Below are positions 26,131 through 34,770 of a stretch of DNA of 64,000 nt, in pieces. The position numbers and the translations under genes were made by a program. The DNA lies in contig NZ_CP072865.1 in the NCBI RefSeq assembly GCF_017948245.1, positions 1,203,501-1,267,500 on the forward strand, written 5' to 3'. Numbering within the stretch: position 1 is the first letter of the stretch; every line of letters begins with the position of its first letter. The notes under the pieces are model-generated. The model was not told the DNA's origin. It saw only the letters and a program-made list of their open reading frames with translations, and did not search any database. The DNA is from Rhizobium sp. NLR16a (lineage in GTDB: Bacteria; Pseudomonadota; Alphaproteobacteria; Rhizobiales; Rhizobiaceae).

Positions 26131-26949
26131 ATGGCTGTTGTACTGGTTCTCGTCCTGGTTGTTGTTGGCTCCGTGCTGTTCCATGTGCTGAGCCCGTGGT
26201 GGTGGACGCCGATTGCGTCCAACTGGAGTTATATCGACAACACGCTCGTCATCACCTTCTGGATCACCGGCATCGTCTTCGTGGCGGTGATTTCCTTCAT
26301 GGCCTATTGCGTCTTCCGCTTCCGCCACAGACCGGGCAACCGGGCGCATTATGAGCCCGAAAATCGCAAGCTGGAATTGGTTCTGGCCTCGGGAACGGCG
26401 GTTGGCGTTGCGGCAATGCTGGCGCCCGGCCTGATCGTCTGGAACCAGTTCATCACAGTGCCTGCCGATGCCGCATCGGTCGAAGTCGTCAGCCAGCAGT
26501 GGCTGTGGAGCTTCCGCCTGCCGGGCGCGGACGGAAAGCTCGGCCGTGCCGAGACGCGTGACGTCACTTCCGACAATCCGCTCGGCCTCGACAAGAACGA
26601 TGCGAACGGCCTCGACGACATCATCGTCGAAGGCGGCGAGCTTCATCTGCCGATCGGTAAGCCGGTGCATATCCTGCTGCGCTCCGTCGATGTGCTTCAT
26701 GATTTCTACGTGCCGGAATTCCGCGCGAAGATGGACATGATCCCCGGTATGGTCACCTATTTCTGGCTGACACCGACGCGCACAGGCACGTTCGAGATTC
26801 TCTGCGCTGAACTCTGCGGCGTCGGTCATCCACAGATGCGCGGCACCGTCATCGTCGACAGCGAGGCAGACTATCAGACCTGGCTGGGGCAGCAGCAGAC
26901 ATTCACCCAGCTTACGGCGTCATCGGGAGAGCCGCCGCCGGCGAACTGA
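26131..26949 (+). CDS. coxM: Cytochrome c oxidase subunit II (CuA), CoxM-like
   Basis: 272-residue membrane-anchored subunit II. After the first hydrophobic segment (MAVVLVLVLVVVGSVLFHVL) comes a second transmembrane hairpin, then a cupredoxin domain with a complete CuA site: SVDVLHDFYVPEF (His) and CAELCGVGHPQM (two Cys, His, Met). CuA means it accepts electrons from cytochrome c rather than quinol. GGAGGGGCGGAA precedes ATG 26131. Unlike Bradyrhizobium CoxM it lacks a fused cytochrome c domain; a separate cytochrome c gene lies just upstream. Confidence 0.9.
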   Translation: MAVVLVLVLVVVGSVLFHVLSPWWWTPIASNWSYIDNTLVITFWITGIVFVAVISFMAYCVFRFRHRPGNRAHYEPENRKLELVLASGTAVGVAAMLAPGLIVWNQFITVPADAASVEVVSQQWLWSFRLPGADGKLGRAETRDVTSDNPLGLDKNDANGLDDIIVEGGELHLPIGKPVHILLRSVDVLHDFYVPEFRAKMDMIPGMVTYFWLTPTRTGTFEILCAELCGVGHPQMRGTVIVDSEADYQTWLGQQQTFTQLTASSGEPPPAN

Positions 26950-27000
26950 ACCGGGACGACGGCCGGTTTGATCAACCAGCCGGGTATAGGAGGAGATATC

Positions 27001-28779
27001 ATGGTCGAGATTCCGTCCGGCAGCGCAGGTGTCATCCCGCCCGCGGAAGTCGAGGATGTCGAGCTTTATCATCCGCACAGCTGGTGGACGAAATATGTGT
27101 TCAGCCAGGATGCCAAGATCATTGCCGTGCAATATTCGCTGACTGCCATCTCGATCGGCCTGGTGGCACTGGTGCTCTCCTGGCTAATGCGGATCCAGCT
27201 CGCCTTTCCCGGCTATTTCGCCTTCATCGATGCCGATCACTATTACCAGTTCATCACCATGCACGGCATGATCATGGTGATCTATCTGCTCACCGCGCTC
27301 TTTCTCGGCGGCTTCGGCAACTACCTCATCCCGCTGATGGTCGGCGCGCGCGACATGGTGTTTCCTTACGCGAACATGCTGAGCTACTGGATCTATCTCA
27401 TCGCGGTGCTGATCCTGGCCGCCGGCTTTTTCGCCCCCGGCGGCCCGACAGGCGCGGGCTGGACGCTTTATCCGCCGCAATCCGTTCTATCGGGCACGCC
27501 GGGCGGTAAGGACTGGGGCATCCTGCTCATGCTCATCTCGCTGATCGTCTTTATCATCGGTTTCACCATGGGCGGCCTGAACTATGTGGTGACCGTGCTG
27601 CAGGGCCGCGCACGGGGCATGACGCTGATGCGGATGCCGCTCACCGTCTGGGGCATATTCACCGCGACGGTGATGGCGCTGCTTGCCTTTCCCGCGCTCT
27701 TCGTCGCCTGCGTCATGATGCTGTTCGATCGCCTGCTCGGCACCAGCTTCTTCATGCCCGCCATCGTCGAAATGGGCGAGCAGCTGAAACATGGCGGCGG
27801 CAGCCCGATCCTGTTCCAGCACCTCTTCTGGTTCTTCGGGCATCCAGAGGTCTATATCGTCGCACTTCCGGCCTTCGGCATCGTTTCGGATCTCATCAGC
27901 ACGCATGCGCGCAAGAACATCTTCGGCTACCGCATGATGGTCTGGGCGATCGTCATCATCGGGGGCTTGAGCTTCGTCGTCTGGGCGCATCACATGTATG
28001 TCAGCGGCATGCACCCGGCCTTCGGCTTCTTCTTCGCCACCACGACGCTGATCATCGCCATCCCGACGGCGATCAAGGTCTACAACTGGGTGCTGACGCT
28101 CTGGCGCGGCGATATCCACCTGACGCTGCCGATGCTCTTCGCACTGGCCTTCATCGTCACCTTCGTCAATGGCGGGCTCACCGGCCTCTTCCTGGGCAAC
28201 GTCGTCGTCGACGTGCCGCTGTCCGATACCATGTTCGTCGTTGCCCATTTCCACATGGTCATGGGGGTCGCGCCTATCCTCGTCATTTTCGGGGCGATCT
28301 ATCACTGGTATCCGAAGGTGACGGGACGCATGCTGGACGAGACACTCGGCCACATCCACTTCTGGATCACCTTCCTCGGCACCTATGCGATCTTCTTTCC
28401 GATGCATTATCTCGGCCTGCTCGGCGTGCCGCGCCGTTATTTCGAGATGGGAGAAACGGCCTTCGTTCCACCTTCGGCCCATACGCTGAATATCTTCATC
28501 ACCGTCATGGCGCTCGTCGTCGGCGCCGGACAGATGGTCTTCCTGTTCAATCTCGCCTGGAGCCTTTTCCGGGGCAGGGAGGCGGGCGGCAATCCATGGC
28601 GGGCGACGACGCTCGAATGGCAGACGCCTGAGACGCCGCCCGCGCACGGCAATTGGGGCAGAGACCTGCCCGTCGTCTACCGTTGGGCCTATGATTACAG
28701 CGTGCCTGGCGCGGCCGAGGATTTCATTCCGCAGAACGTGCCTGCAACGGGCGGCGCCACGCGGGAGATTCCGGCATGA
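27001..28779 (+). CDS. coxN: Cytochrome c oxidase subunit I, CoxN-like
   Basis: 592-residue catalytic subunit with 12 or more membrane segments. Haem and CuB ligands are present: FITMHGMIMV, WFFGHPEVYIVALPAFG (His-Tyr cross-link pair and D-pathway Glu), WAHHMYVSGM and VAHFHMVMG. FGNYLIPLMVGARDM is typical of proton-pumping A-family oxidases. TAGGAGGAGATATC precedes the ATG. The stop overlaps the next start (ATGA). Part of coxMNOP plus a subunit IV gene. Confidence 0.92.
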   Translation: MVEIPSGSAGVIPPAEVEDVELYHPHSWWTKYVFSQDAKIIAVQYSLTAISIGLVALVLSWLMRIQLAFPGYFAFIDADHYYQFITMHGMIMVIYLLTALFLGGFGNYLIPLMVGARDMVFPYANMLSYWIYLIAVLILAAGFFAPGGPTGAGWTLYPPQSVLSGTPGGKDWGILLMLISLIVFIIGFTMGGLNYVVTVLQGRARGMTLMRMPLTVWGIFTATVMALLAFPALFVACVMMLFDRLLGTSFFMPAIVEMGEQLKHGGGSPILFQHLFWFFGHPEVYIVALPAFGIVSDLISTHARKNIFGYRMMVWAIVIIGGLSFVVWAHHMYVSGMHPAFGFFFATTTLIIAIPTAIKVYNWVLTLWRGDIHLTLPMLFALAFIVTFVNGGLTGLFLGNVVVDVPLSDTMFVVAHFHMVMGVAPILVIFGAIYHWYPKVTGRMLDETLGHIHFWITFLGTYAIFFPMHYLGLLGVPRRYFEMGETAFVPPSAHTLNIFITVMALVVGAGQMVFLFNLAWSLFRGREAGGNPWRATTLEWQTPETPPAHGNWGRDLPVVYRWAYDYSVPGAAEDFIPQNVPATGGATREIPA

Positions 28780-29489
28780 ACGTCATGCTGATCTTCCTCG
28801 CCGCTGTCGCCGCCATCATCATCTGGTGGCTCTCCGGCCAGAGGTTGGCCTCGAAGCCCTGGCTCGAAACTGGGTCGGTGGAGCTGCCGGCGCATGACGG
28901 CGCCGAACGGTCGCCGGTACCGGCAGTCAAGATCGGCCTCTTCGTGTTCCTGGGCGTCGTCGGCGCGCTCTTCAGCCTTGCCGTCAGCGCCTATTTCATG
29001 CGTGCGGCCTCCGCCGACTGGTGGGGGATGCCGGTTCCGCGCCTGCTCTGGGTAAATACCGCAGCCCTTGCGCTGAGCAGCGCGGCGCTGCAATGGGCCA
29101 AACGCGAAGCGCAGCATGGCCGCATGGAAAGCCTGCGGCCGGCGCTCGTCGCCGCATTTGCGCTTGCCGTCTTCTTTCTCGCCGGGCAGATCCAGGCATG
29201 GCGGGAGCTGACGGCGACCGGCTACGTGCTGGCCGACAATCCCGCCAATAGCTTCTTCTATATGCTGACCGGCCTGCACGGCCTGCATATTCTCGGCGGC
29301 CTTGCCGTGCTCGCCCACACGACGGTCAGGGCATGTTCAGCCGAAGTGCAGCCGGAGAGGCTGCGGCTCAGCGTCGATCTCTCGGCCATCTATTCGCATT
29401 TCATGCTGGCCGTCTGGCTCGCGCTCTTCGCGCTCTTTGCCGGCTGGGCCAACGATTTCGTCGATCTCTGCCGCACATTGATCAATTAG
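28776..29489 (+). CDS. coxO: Cytochrome c oxidase subunit III, CoxO-like
   Basis: 237-residue subunit III of the haem-copper oxidase family, with about six membrane segments. The C-terminal TGLHGLHILGGLAVLAHTTV and AIYSHFMLAVWLALFALF match the subunit III core. The N-terminal 35 residues form one extra anchored segment. Coupled to coxN by a four-base overlap and followed 23 bases later by the second subunit III gene. Confidence 0.85.
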   Translation: MNVMLIFLAAVAAIIIWWLSGQRLASKPWLETGSVELPAHDGAERSPVPAVKIGLFVFLGVVGALFSLAVSAYFMRAASADWWGMPVPRLLWVNTAALALSSAALQWAKREAQHGRMESLRPALVAAFALAVFFLAGQIQAWRELTATGYVLADNPANSFFYMLTGLHGLHILGGLAVLAHTTVRACSAEVQPERLRLSVDLSAIYSHFMLAVWLALFALFAGWANDFVDLCRTLIN

Positions 29490-29512
29490 GAGCCGAACCA
29501 GGAGGTTTGGAC

Positions 29513-30232
29513 ATGATGCAGATTATCCAGACACATGGCGAGCAAGGCCTCAGGCCGGCGGGCCTGCGCGGCGTCGCGGCCGATTTCAGCTCGGATCAGC
29601 GCGCCTTCAAGACCGCCTCCTGGGGCAAGGCGATGATGTGGATCTTTCTGCTTAGTGACACCTTCGTCTTCGGCTGTTTCCTGATCGCCTATATGACCGC
29701 CCGCATGTCGACGCCCGTCGCCTGGCCCAATCCGAGCGAGGTCTTCGCGCTTCATATCGGCGGCCAGGATGTGCCGCTGATCCTGATCGCGATCATGACC
29801 TTCGTGCTGATCTCCAGCAGCGGCACCATGGCGATGGCGGTCAATTTCGGCTATCGCCGCAACCGCCGCGTGACGGCGATACTGATGCTGCTGACGGCAC
29901 TTCTTGGCGCAACCTTCGTCGGCATGCAGGCTTTCGAATGGACGAAACTGATCACCGAAGGCGTGCGCCCTTGGGAGAACCCATGGGGAGCGGCGCAATT
30001 CGGATCGACCTTCTTCATGATCACGGGCTTTCACGGCACCCATGTCACGATCGGCGTGATCTTCCTGCTCATAATCGCCCGGAAGGTGTGGCGGGGCGAT
30101 TTTGACATAGAGCGGCGTGGTTTTTTCACCAGCCGGCGAGGGCGCTATGAAGCAGTCGAAATCATGGGCCTCTATTGGCATTTCGTCGACCTGGTCTGGG
30201 TCTTCATCTTCGCGTTTTTTTATCTGTGGTAG
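29513..30232 (+). CDS. coxP: Second cytochrome c oxidase subunit III, CoxP-like
   Basis: 239-residue subunit III family protein. WIFLLSDTFVFGCFLIAYMT near the N-terminus and the TGFHGTHVTIGVIFLL and GLYWHFVDLVWVFIFAFFYL blocks are characteristic of the family. GGAGGTTTGGAC precedes ATG 29513. Two consecutive subunit III genes are the hallmark of the coxMNOP arrangement described in Bradyrhizobium. Confidence 0.87.
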   Translation: MMQIIQTHGEQGLRPAGLRGVAADFSSDQRAFKTASWGKAMMWIFLLSDTFVFGCFLIAYMTARMSTPVAWPNPSEVFALHIGGQDVPLILIAIMTFVLISSSGTMAMAVNFGYRRNRRVTAILMLLTALLGATFVGMQAFEWTKLITEGVRPWENPWGAAQFGSTFFMITGFHGTHVTIGVIFLLIIARKVWRGDFDIERRGFFTSRRGRYEAVEIMGLYWHFVDLVWVFIFAFFYLW

Positions 30233-30256
30233 GGCTCTAGCTATGGGGAGGTCGTC

Positions 30257-30622
30257 ATGAGCGAGACAACGGCGCATGCCCAAAGCCAAACGGTGCATGC
30301 ACAAGCACACACGGGACAGCAGCATCCGATCCGGCTCTATCTCTTCGTCTGGGGCCTGCTCTTCGTTCTCAGCGCCTTTTCCTACCTGGTCGATTATTTC
30401 GGCATTCAGGGCTATCTCCGATGGACGCTGATCCTTCTGTTCATGATGCTGAAGGCCGGGCTGATCGTTGCGGTCTTCATGCATATGGCCTGGGAGCGGC
30501 TGGCGCTCGTCTACGCCATCCTGATGCCGCCGGTGCTGGTGCTGGTCTTCGTGGCACTGATGGTATCGGAATCGCAATACACGATCTTTACGCGGCTCGC
30601 CTTTTTCGGCGCAGCCCCTTAA
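30257..30622 (+). CDS. Cytochrome c oxidase subunit IV family protein
   Basis: 121-residue protein with a His/Gln-rich cytoplasmic N-terminus (about 25 residues) and three membrane segments: LYLFVWGLLFVLSAFSYLVD, ILLFMMLKAGLIVAVFMHMA and VYAILMPPVLVLVFVALMVS. The middle segment, with FMHM, is the signature of prokaryotic subunit IV (COX4_pro). Last gene of the oxidase operon, 24 bases after coxP, where it stabilises the complex in known systems. Confidence 0.82.
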   Translation: MSETTAHAQSQTVHAQAHTGQQHPIRLYLFVWGLLFVLSAFSYLVDYFGIQGYLRWTLILLFMMLKAGLIVAVFMHMAWERLALVYAILMPPVLVLVFVALMVSESQYTIFTRLAFFGAAP

Positions 30623-30731
30623 ATACCGTCATCGTGGCCGAGCGCGACGCCGGAGATAACTGCCGCGGGCCAGTCTGAACTCCTTTGAACCTTGTCATCG
30701 AGCGGGCCAAAACCGCGACGGGAGGCGCCTT

Positions 30732-31313
30732 ATGGCTGAGATCTTGCTGTTTCATCACGTACAAGGGCTGACCCCTGGAGTGCGTGCCTTCGCGGACGCC
30801 ATCAGGGCGGCGGGCCACATCGTCCACACGCCCGATCTGTTCGACGGACGTACGTTCCATAGCATCGAGGAGGGGCTCGCCTATGTCGGCGAGATCGGAT
30901 TCGATGCTACCAGGGAACACGGCGTCCGGCTCGCCGACGAACTGCCTCCCGACCTGGTCTATGCCGGCTTCTCATTTGGCGTGCTCCCAGCGCAGAAGCT
31001 GGCGCAAACACGGCCTGGAGCCCGCGGGGCTCTGCTTTTCCATTCCTGCCTGCCGATCAGCGGCGAGTGGGCCTTCGGACCTTGGCCGGACGGCGTCCCG
31101 GTCCAGATCCACGGCATGGACAAGGATCCGATCTTCGTCGGCGAGGGCGACGTCGATGCCGCCCGCGAGATCGTGGCGAAGGTCGCGGACGCGGAGCTTT
31201 TCCTCTATCCCGGCGACCAGCACTACTTCGCCGACAGCTCGCTTCCGTCATATGACGCAGACGCGACCGCACTCCTCACTGCCCGTGTGCTTGAGTTTCT
31301 GGGGCGTGTCTGA
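30732..31313 (+). CDS. Dienelactone hydrolase-family alpha/beta hydrolase
   Basis: 193-residue alpha/beta hydrolase. EILLFHHVQGLTPGVRAFAD starts the fold, the nucleophile elbow reads YAGFSFGVLPA (Ser near residue 81), the acidic residue is in VQIHGMDKDPIF, and the His is in YPGDQHYFADSSL. The usual Cys nucleophile of true dienelactone hydrolase is Ser here. Substrate unknown; it stands alone after the oxidase operon. Confidence 0.8.
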   Translation: MAEILLFHHVQGLTPGVRAFADAIRAAGHIVHTPDLFDGRTFHSIEEGLAYVGEIGFDATREHGVRLADELPPDLVYAGFSFGVLPAQKLAQTRPGARGALLFHSCLPISGEWAFGPWPDGVPVQIHGMDKDPIFVGEGDVDAAREIVAKVADAELFLYPGDQHYFADSSLPSYDADATALLTARVLEFLGRV

Positions 31314-31456
31314 TTCCGTCGTTCACGGCTCGCTCTAACCCGCGGCCGCCAATCCAAAAAATCCCAGATAAACGTGTCCTAAAACATGATGGAGGTCGCG
31401 CCGGGCGGCGGACTCGGCGATGATGGCGCCGTTCGCCATTCCGATCTTAGAGCCCC

Positions 31457-32464
31457 ATGATCTTCATTCCTCTTCCCTTCGTCGCTGCCCTCCTGCTGCT
31501 CATCCTGTTCGTCGCCGTCCTCAGGCGCGACGAGGAGGCGGCGCCGAACCTGCCCTTCCTGGCGCTGATCCTGCTCTCGGCGCTGCAATCGGTGCTTTCC
31601 GGCCTGCGTTGGGGTTATGGCGTGCAGGCGGTGGGGCTGGTTGCGCCGGTGATGGCGGCGATGGTGCCGCCGCTTGCCTATGCCGGGGTTTCCCGGCTGG
31701 TGAGGACGAGCCGGCGGCCGCTTGCGGCGCGGATCGGGCTGCATGCCGTGCCCGCTATCCTCATCCTGCTGCTGGTGGCCTTCTGGCGGGACGCGATCGA
31801 CATGGCGCTGGTGCTCGTCTTCATCGGTTATGCCCTGGCGATCCTGCTTTTGATGCGCCCGGGGGCGGACGCGCTGCGGCTCGCGCCCTTCGAAGGCGCC
31901 GCGCCGGCCTATCGGGCCATCATCTTCGCGGCCGGCGCATTGTGTCTCTCGGCCGCCGTCGATACTCTCGTCTTTCTCGATTTGACCTCGGCGCATGGTG
32001 AGCGGGCACTGGCGCTGATCAGCACCGGAAATCTCGTCGGCCTCGTCATCCTCGGCATTGCAGCGGCGGCCGCCAGCCGCAGCTCTGTCCCCTCCGAGCC
32101 GGCGGAGGCCGCGCCCAGGCCCGATGCCAGCGAAGACAAGGAGACGATTGCAGCGGTCGACGCGCTGATGGAAGCGAAGAAGCTCTATCGCGACGCCAAT
32201 CTCAACCTGGACCGGCTCGCCCGCAAGGCCGGCATCCCGACCCGCCAGATCTCGGCGGCGATCAACCGGGCGATGGACAAGAACGTCTCGCAATATGTCA
32301 ACGACTACAGGATCGGCGAGGCCTGCCGCCTGCTGTCCGCCACCAAAAAATCGGTGACCGAGGTGATGTTCGAGGTTGGCTTCCAGACGAAGTCGAACTT
32401 CAATCGGGAGTTCAAGCGCGTGACCAATATGACGCCGGTGGCTTGGCGGCAGCAGAGGGGGTGA
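31457..32464 (+). CDS. Membrane-embedded AraC-family regulator
   Basis: 335-residue protein with an N-terminal half of about six or seven membrane segments (from IPLPFVAALLLLILFVAVLR to LISTGNLVGLVILGIAAAAA) and a C-terminal AraC/XylS helix-turn-helix domain (about 230-335: LNLDRLARKAGIPTRQISAA, EVMFEVGFQTKSNFNREFKR, MTPVAWRQQRG). It probably senses a signal in or across the membrane and acts on DNA at the membrane. No target gene is evident; the adaptor/ABC operon downstream is one possibility. Confidence 0.82.
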   Translation: MIFIPLPFVAALLLLILFVAVLRRDEEAAPNLPFLALILLSALQSVLSGLRWGYGVQAVGLVAPVMAAMVPPLAYAGVSRLVRTSRRPLAARIGLHAVPAILILLLVAFWRDAIDMALVLVFIGYALAILLLMRPGADALRLAPFEGAAPAYRAIIFAAGALCLSAAVDTLVFLDLTSAHGERALALISTGNLVGLVILGIAAAAASRSSVPSEPAEAAPRPDASEDKETIAAVDALMEAKKLYRDANLNLDRLARKAGIPTRQISAAINRAMDKNVSQYVNDYRIGEACRLLSATKKSVTEVMFEVGFQTKSNFNREFKRVTNMTPVAWRQQRG

Positions 32465-32531
32465 GGTGCGGAGCCACCCGGCCACCAGTGTGCTATCAAT
32501 AATTCGCGCAACGTGTGCACTCAGCCACATG

Positions 32532-32727
32532 CCCGTCCTTCGAGGTTCCGGCCTATGGTCGACGCATCTTAAGATGAGGGCTGGTCTTTATGCCGCATGG
32601 GGAGAGGCGGACCAGTGTGCTGTGTTGCTGAGGTTGTAAGCCACGCTCTGCCTCTGGCAAGCCAAGCGCCGCCCTCTCTCCAACCTCATCCTGGTGGCCC
32701 ATAGGGGCCTCGAAGAACGAGGGCGGC
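32532..32727. repeat. Composite intergenic palindromic repeat, copy C
   Basis: Runs from CCGTCCTTCGAGGTTCCGGC to GGGGCCTCGAAGAACGAGGG with inner CTTAAGATGAGGGCTGG and CCTCATCCTGGTGG. It fills most of the gap between the AraC gene and the adaptor gene. Same family as at 17050. Confidence 0.65.
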
Positions 32728-32830
32728 CACGTCGCCTCTCTTTCCCGACACCGCGTACACAATCACGATCGAGGCATGCCTGAGACATGTTCGAGGTCGC
32801 GGTTTTTTCGCCGGCAGCCATTCTGTCGGC

Positions 32831-34009
32831 ATGAACACAACATCGGAACATGAACGAAACCTTGCCGCCAGGATCAGATCGCTGTCGATCGAGCGCGCGG
32901 CCTTCGAGACGCAGCCGCCGGAGCGCCGAGTCCGGCGGCGGAGGTTCCCGACGAGGCTGGCCCTTGCGGGGGCAGTGTCGCTGGCGGCGTGTCTTCTTTA
33001 TCGGCCGAATGCGCTGGAGCGGATCGAGACCGCGCTTGCAAGATTTATGGATGATGACGCAGGTGTATCGGCTGGTGGGGCGGCGTTGCCAGTCGCGGCT
33101 GAGAATGCGGCGGTTGACGAAGCCACGCCAACTCCGGGCACCGCCGCACCGAACCGGGGTGCGGGCGCGCCAAGCCGTGAGATCACAGGCTCCGGTTATG
33201 TCGTGGGGCCCGACATCGCCACCGTTTTTTCCAAATATGAGGGGCGAATCGTCGCCGTCGAGGTCGAGGCGGGCTATCGGGTAGCGGCCGGCCAGGTGCT
33301 CGTGCGGCTTGATGATGCGGGCGCACGCTTCGCCCTCCGGGGCGCTTATATAGCAGGGCGGATGGCGGAACTGGCGCTGGACGCGAGGAATATTGCGCTC
33401 GTCCAGGCGCGGTCTTCGCTGGATCGTGCAGAGCGGTTGGTTCAGCGTGACGCCATGTCGGCCGAGGCGCTGGAGGCAGCGCGCACCGCCTTCGCTACGG
33501 CCGGGAATGCCGTGGCACAGGCAAGACAGAATCTCGACAAGGCGAAGCTCGATATCGACAAGGCGCGCGAGCAGATGGAGGCGCTGACCGTGCGGGCGCC
33601 GATTTCCGGCACCGTGACGCGGCTTGATGCGCATGCCGGCGACACGGTGCTGTCGCGCGAAGATAGCGTGCGGGAGAACGAAAGCCTGCTTGCCATCACC
33701 GATACGGCAAGCCTGGTCATCGATGCCGATGTGGCCGAGGCCAATATGGCGCTGCTGCGACCGGGTCTCAAAGGCGAGGCGGTGCTCGACGGCTTCCCCG
33801 ATAAACCGTTCGCGGTCGAAGTGGCGAAAGTTGCGCCGGTCATTTCCAAGGAAAAGGGCACTGTGACCTTGCGCCTGTCGCCCTCTTCGCCGCCACCGGG
33901 CATGCGACCTGCAATGGCGGCGCGCGTCCGGCTGGTGGTGGGCGAGGAGGCTCATCACCCGTCCTCGTCCTTCGAGGCTCCTCACGGGGGTCCTCAGGAT
34001 GAGGGCTGA
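32831..34009 (+). CDS. Periplasmic adaptor (HlyD/MacA-type membrane fusion protein)
   Basis: 392-residue adaptor: a basic N-terminus and one membrane anchor (FPTRLALAGAVSLAACLLY, about 40-58), a disordered Ala/Pro linker, a biotinyl-lipoyl half (EGRIVAVEVEAGYRVAAGQV), a coiled-coil hairpin (about 175-255), a second lipoyl half (VRAPISGTVTRLDAHAGDTV) and a beta-barrel. Its last residues, HPSSSFEAPHGGPQDEG, are encoded by a dispersed repeat that also supplies the stop. No strong ribosome site precedes ATG 32831. It links an inner-membrane ABC pump of MacB type (next three genes) to the outer membrane. Confidence 0.82.
   Translation: MNTTSEHERNLAARIRSLSIERAAFETQPPERRVRRRRFPTRLALAGAVSLAACLLYRPNALERIETALARFMDDDAGVSAGGAALPVAAENAAVDEATPTPGTAAPNRGAGAPSREITGSGYVVGPDIATVFSKYEGRIVAVEVEAGYRVAAGQVLVRLDDAGARFALRGAYIAGRMAELALDARNIALVQARSSLDRAERLVQRDAMSAEALEAARTAFATAGNAVAQARQNLDKAKLDIDKAREQMEALTVRAPISGTVTRLDAHAGDTVLSREDSVRENESLLAITDTASLVIDADVAEANMALLRPGLKGEAVLDGFPDKPFAVEVAKVAPVISKEKGTVTLRLSPSSPPPGMRPAMAARVRLVVGEEAHHPSSSFEAPHGGPQDEG
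33961..34009. repeat. Intergenic palindromic repeat, copy D, inside a gene end
   Basis: GTCCTCGTCCTTCGAGGCTC and GGGGGTCCTCAGGATGAGGG form the 3' end of the adaptor gene, including its TGA. Same family as at 17050. Confidence 0.7.
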
Positions 34010-34065
34010 TCGGTCGGCCGCGAACATTCGAGCCCATAAGCAGTCAACCACAAAGGAGCAGAACC

Positions 34066-34770
34066 ATGACCTACACCACAGAACCTTATATCGCCCTTGC
34101 TGGCGTCAGGAAGTCCTTCCGAATCGGTGCGGAGACGATTTCGATTTTTTCGGGACTCGATCTCTCCATTCCGCGCGGCGATTTCGTCGCGGTCATGGGA
34201 CCGTCTGGTTCCGGGAAATCGACATTGCTCAACATGCTCGGTGGTATCGACAGCCCGGATGCCGGCGAAATCAGGGTCGGCCGCAGCCATCTCGAGCAGA
34301 TGGGCGAAGGGGCAAGGGCGGTCTGGCGGGCACATGCCATGGGCATCGTCTTCCAGTTTTACAATCTGCTGCCAATGCTGAATGCGGCGGAGAATATCGA
34401 GTTGCCGCTACTGTTGAAGCCGCTCGGCCGCAAGGAGCGGCGGGCTCGCGTCGATACGGCCATGGATCTCGTCGGGCTTGCGGGCCGGCAGCGGCAGTTT
34501 CCGTCGAGCATGTCGGGCGGGCAGCAGCAGCGCGTTGGCATTGCCCGCGCCATCGTCACCGATCCCGACCTCATTCTCTGCGATGAGCCGACCGGCGATC
34601 TGGATCGCAAATCCGCCGATGATATCCTGGAGATGCTGAGTTTTCTCAATCGCGAGCTTCAGAAGACCATCATCATGGTCACGCATGATCCCGAGGCCGC
34701 TTCCTTTGCCCGGCGCACGCTGCGTCTCAACAAGGGCGAATTCGTCAGCGAGGAAAGGGCGGGCCGATGA
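34066..34770 (+). CDS. ABC transporter ATP-binding protein (LolD/MacB ATPase type)
   Basis: 234-residue ATPase with an intact Walker A GPSGSGKST (about residues 45-53), Q-loop GIVFQFYNLLPMLNAAENIE, signature MSGGQQQRVGIARAI, Walker B LILCDEPTGDLD and H-loop IIMVTHD. Its type matches the LolD/MacB/FtsE clade that works with FtsX-like permeases. The stop overlaps the first permease start (ATGA). AAAGGAGCAGAACC precedes the ATG. Confidence 0.9.
   Translation: MTYTTEPYIALAGVRKSFRIGAETISIFSGLDLSIPRGDFVAVMGPSGSGKSTLLNMLGGIDSPDAGEIRVGRSHLEQMGEGARAVWRAHAMGIVFQFYNLLPMLNAAENIELPLLLKPLGRKERRARVDTAMDLVGLAGRQRQFPSSMSGGQQQRVGIARAIVTDPDLILCDEPTGDLDRKSADDILEMLSFLNRELQKTIIMVTHDPEAASFARRTLRLNKGEFVSEERAGR

Noticed and set aside
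27487..28647. 386-residue minus-strand frame opposite coxN
   Set aside because: Very rich in Asp, Glu, Arg and His, a typical antisense shadow of a membrane protein gene.
31379..32530. 383-residue minus-strand frame opposite the AraC gene
   Set aside because: Shadow of the membrane AraC regulator; no motifs.
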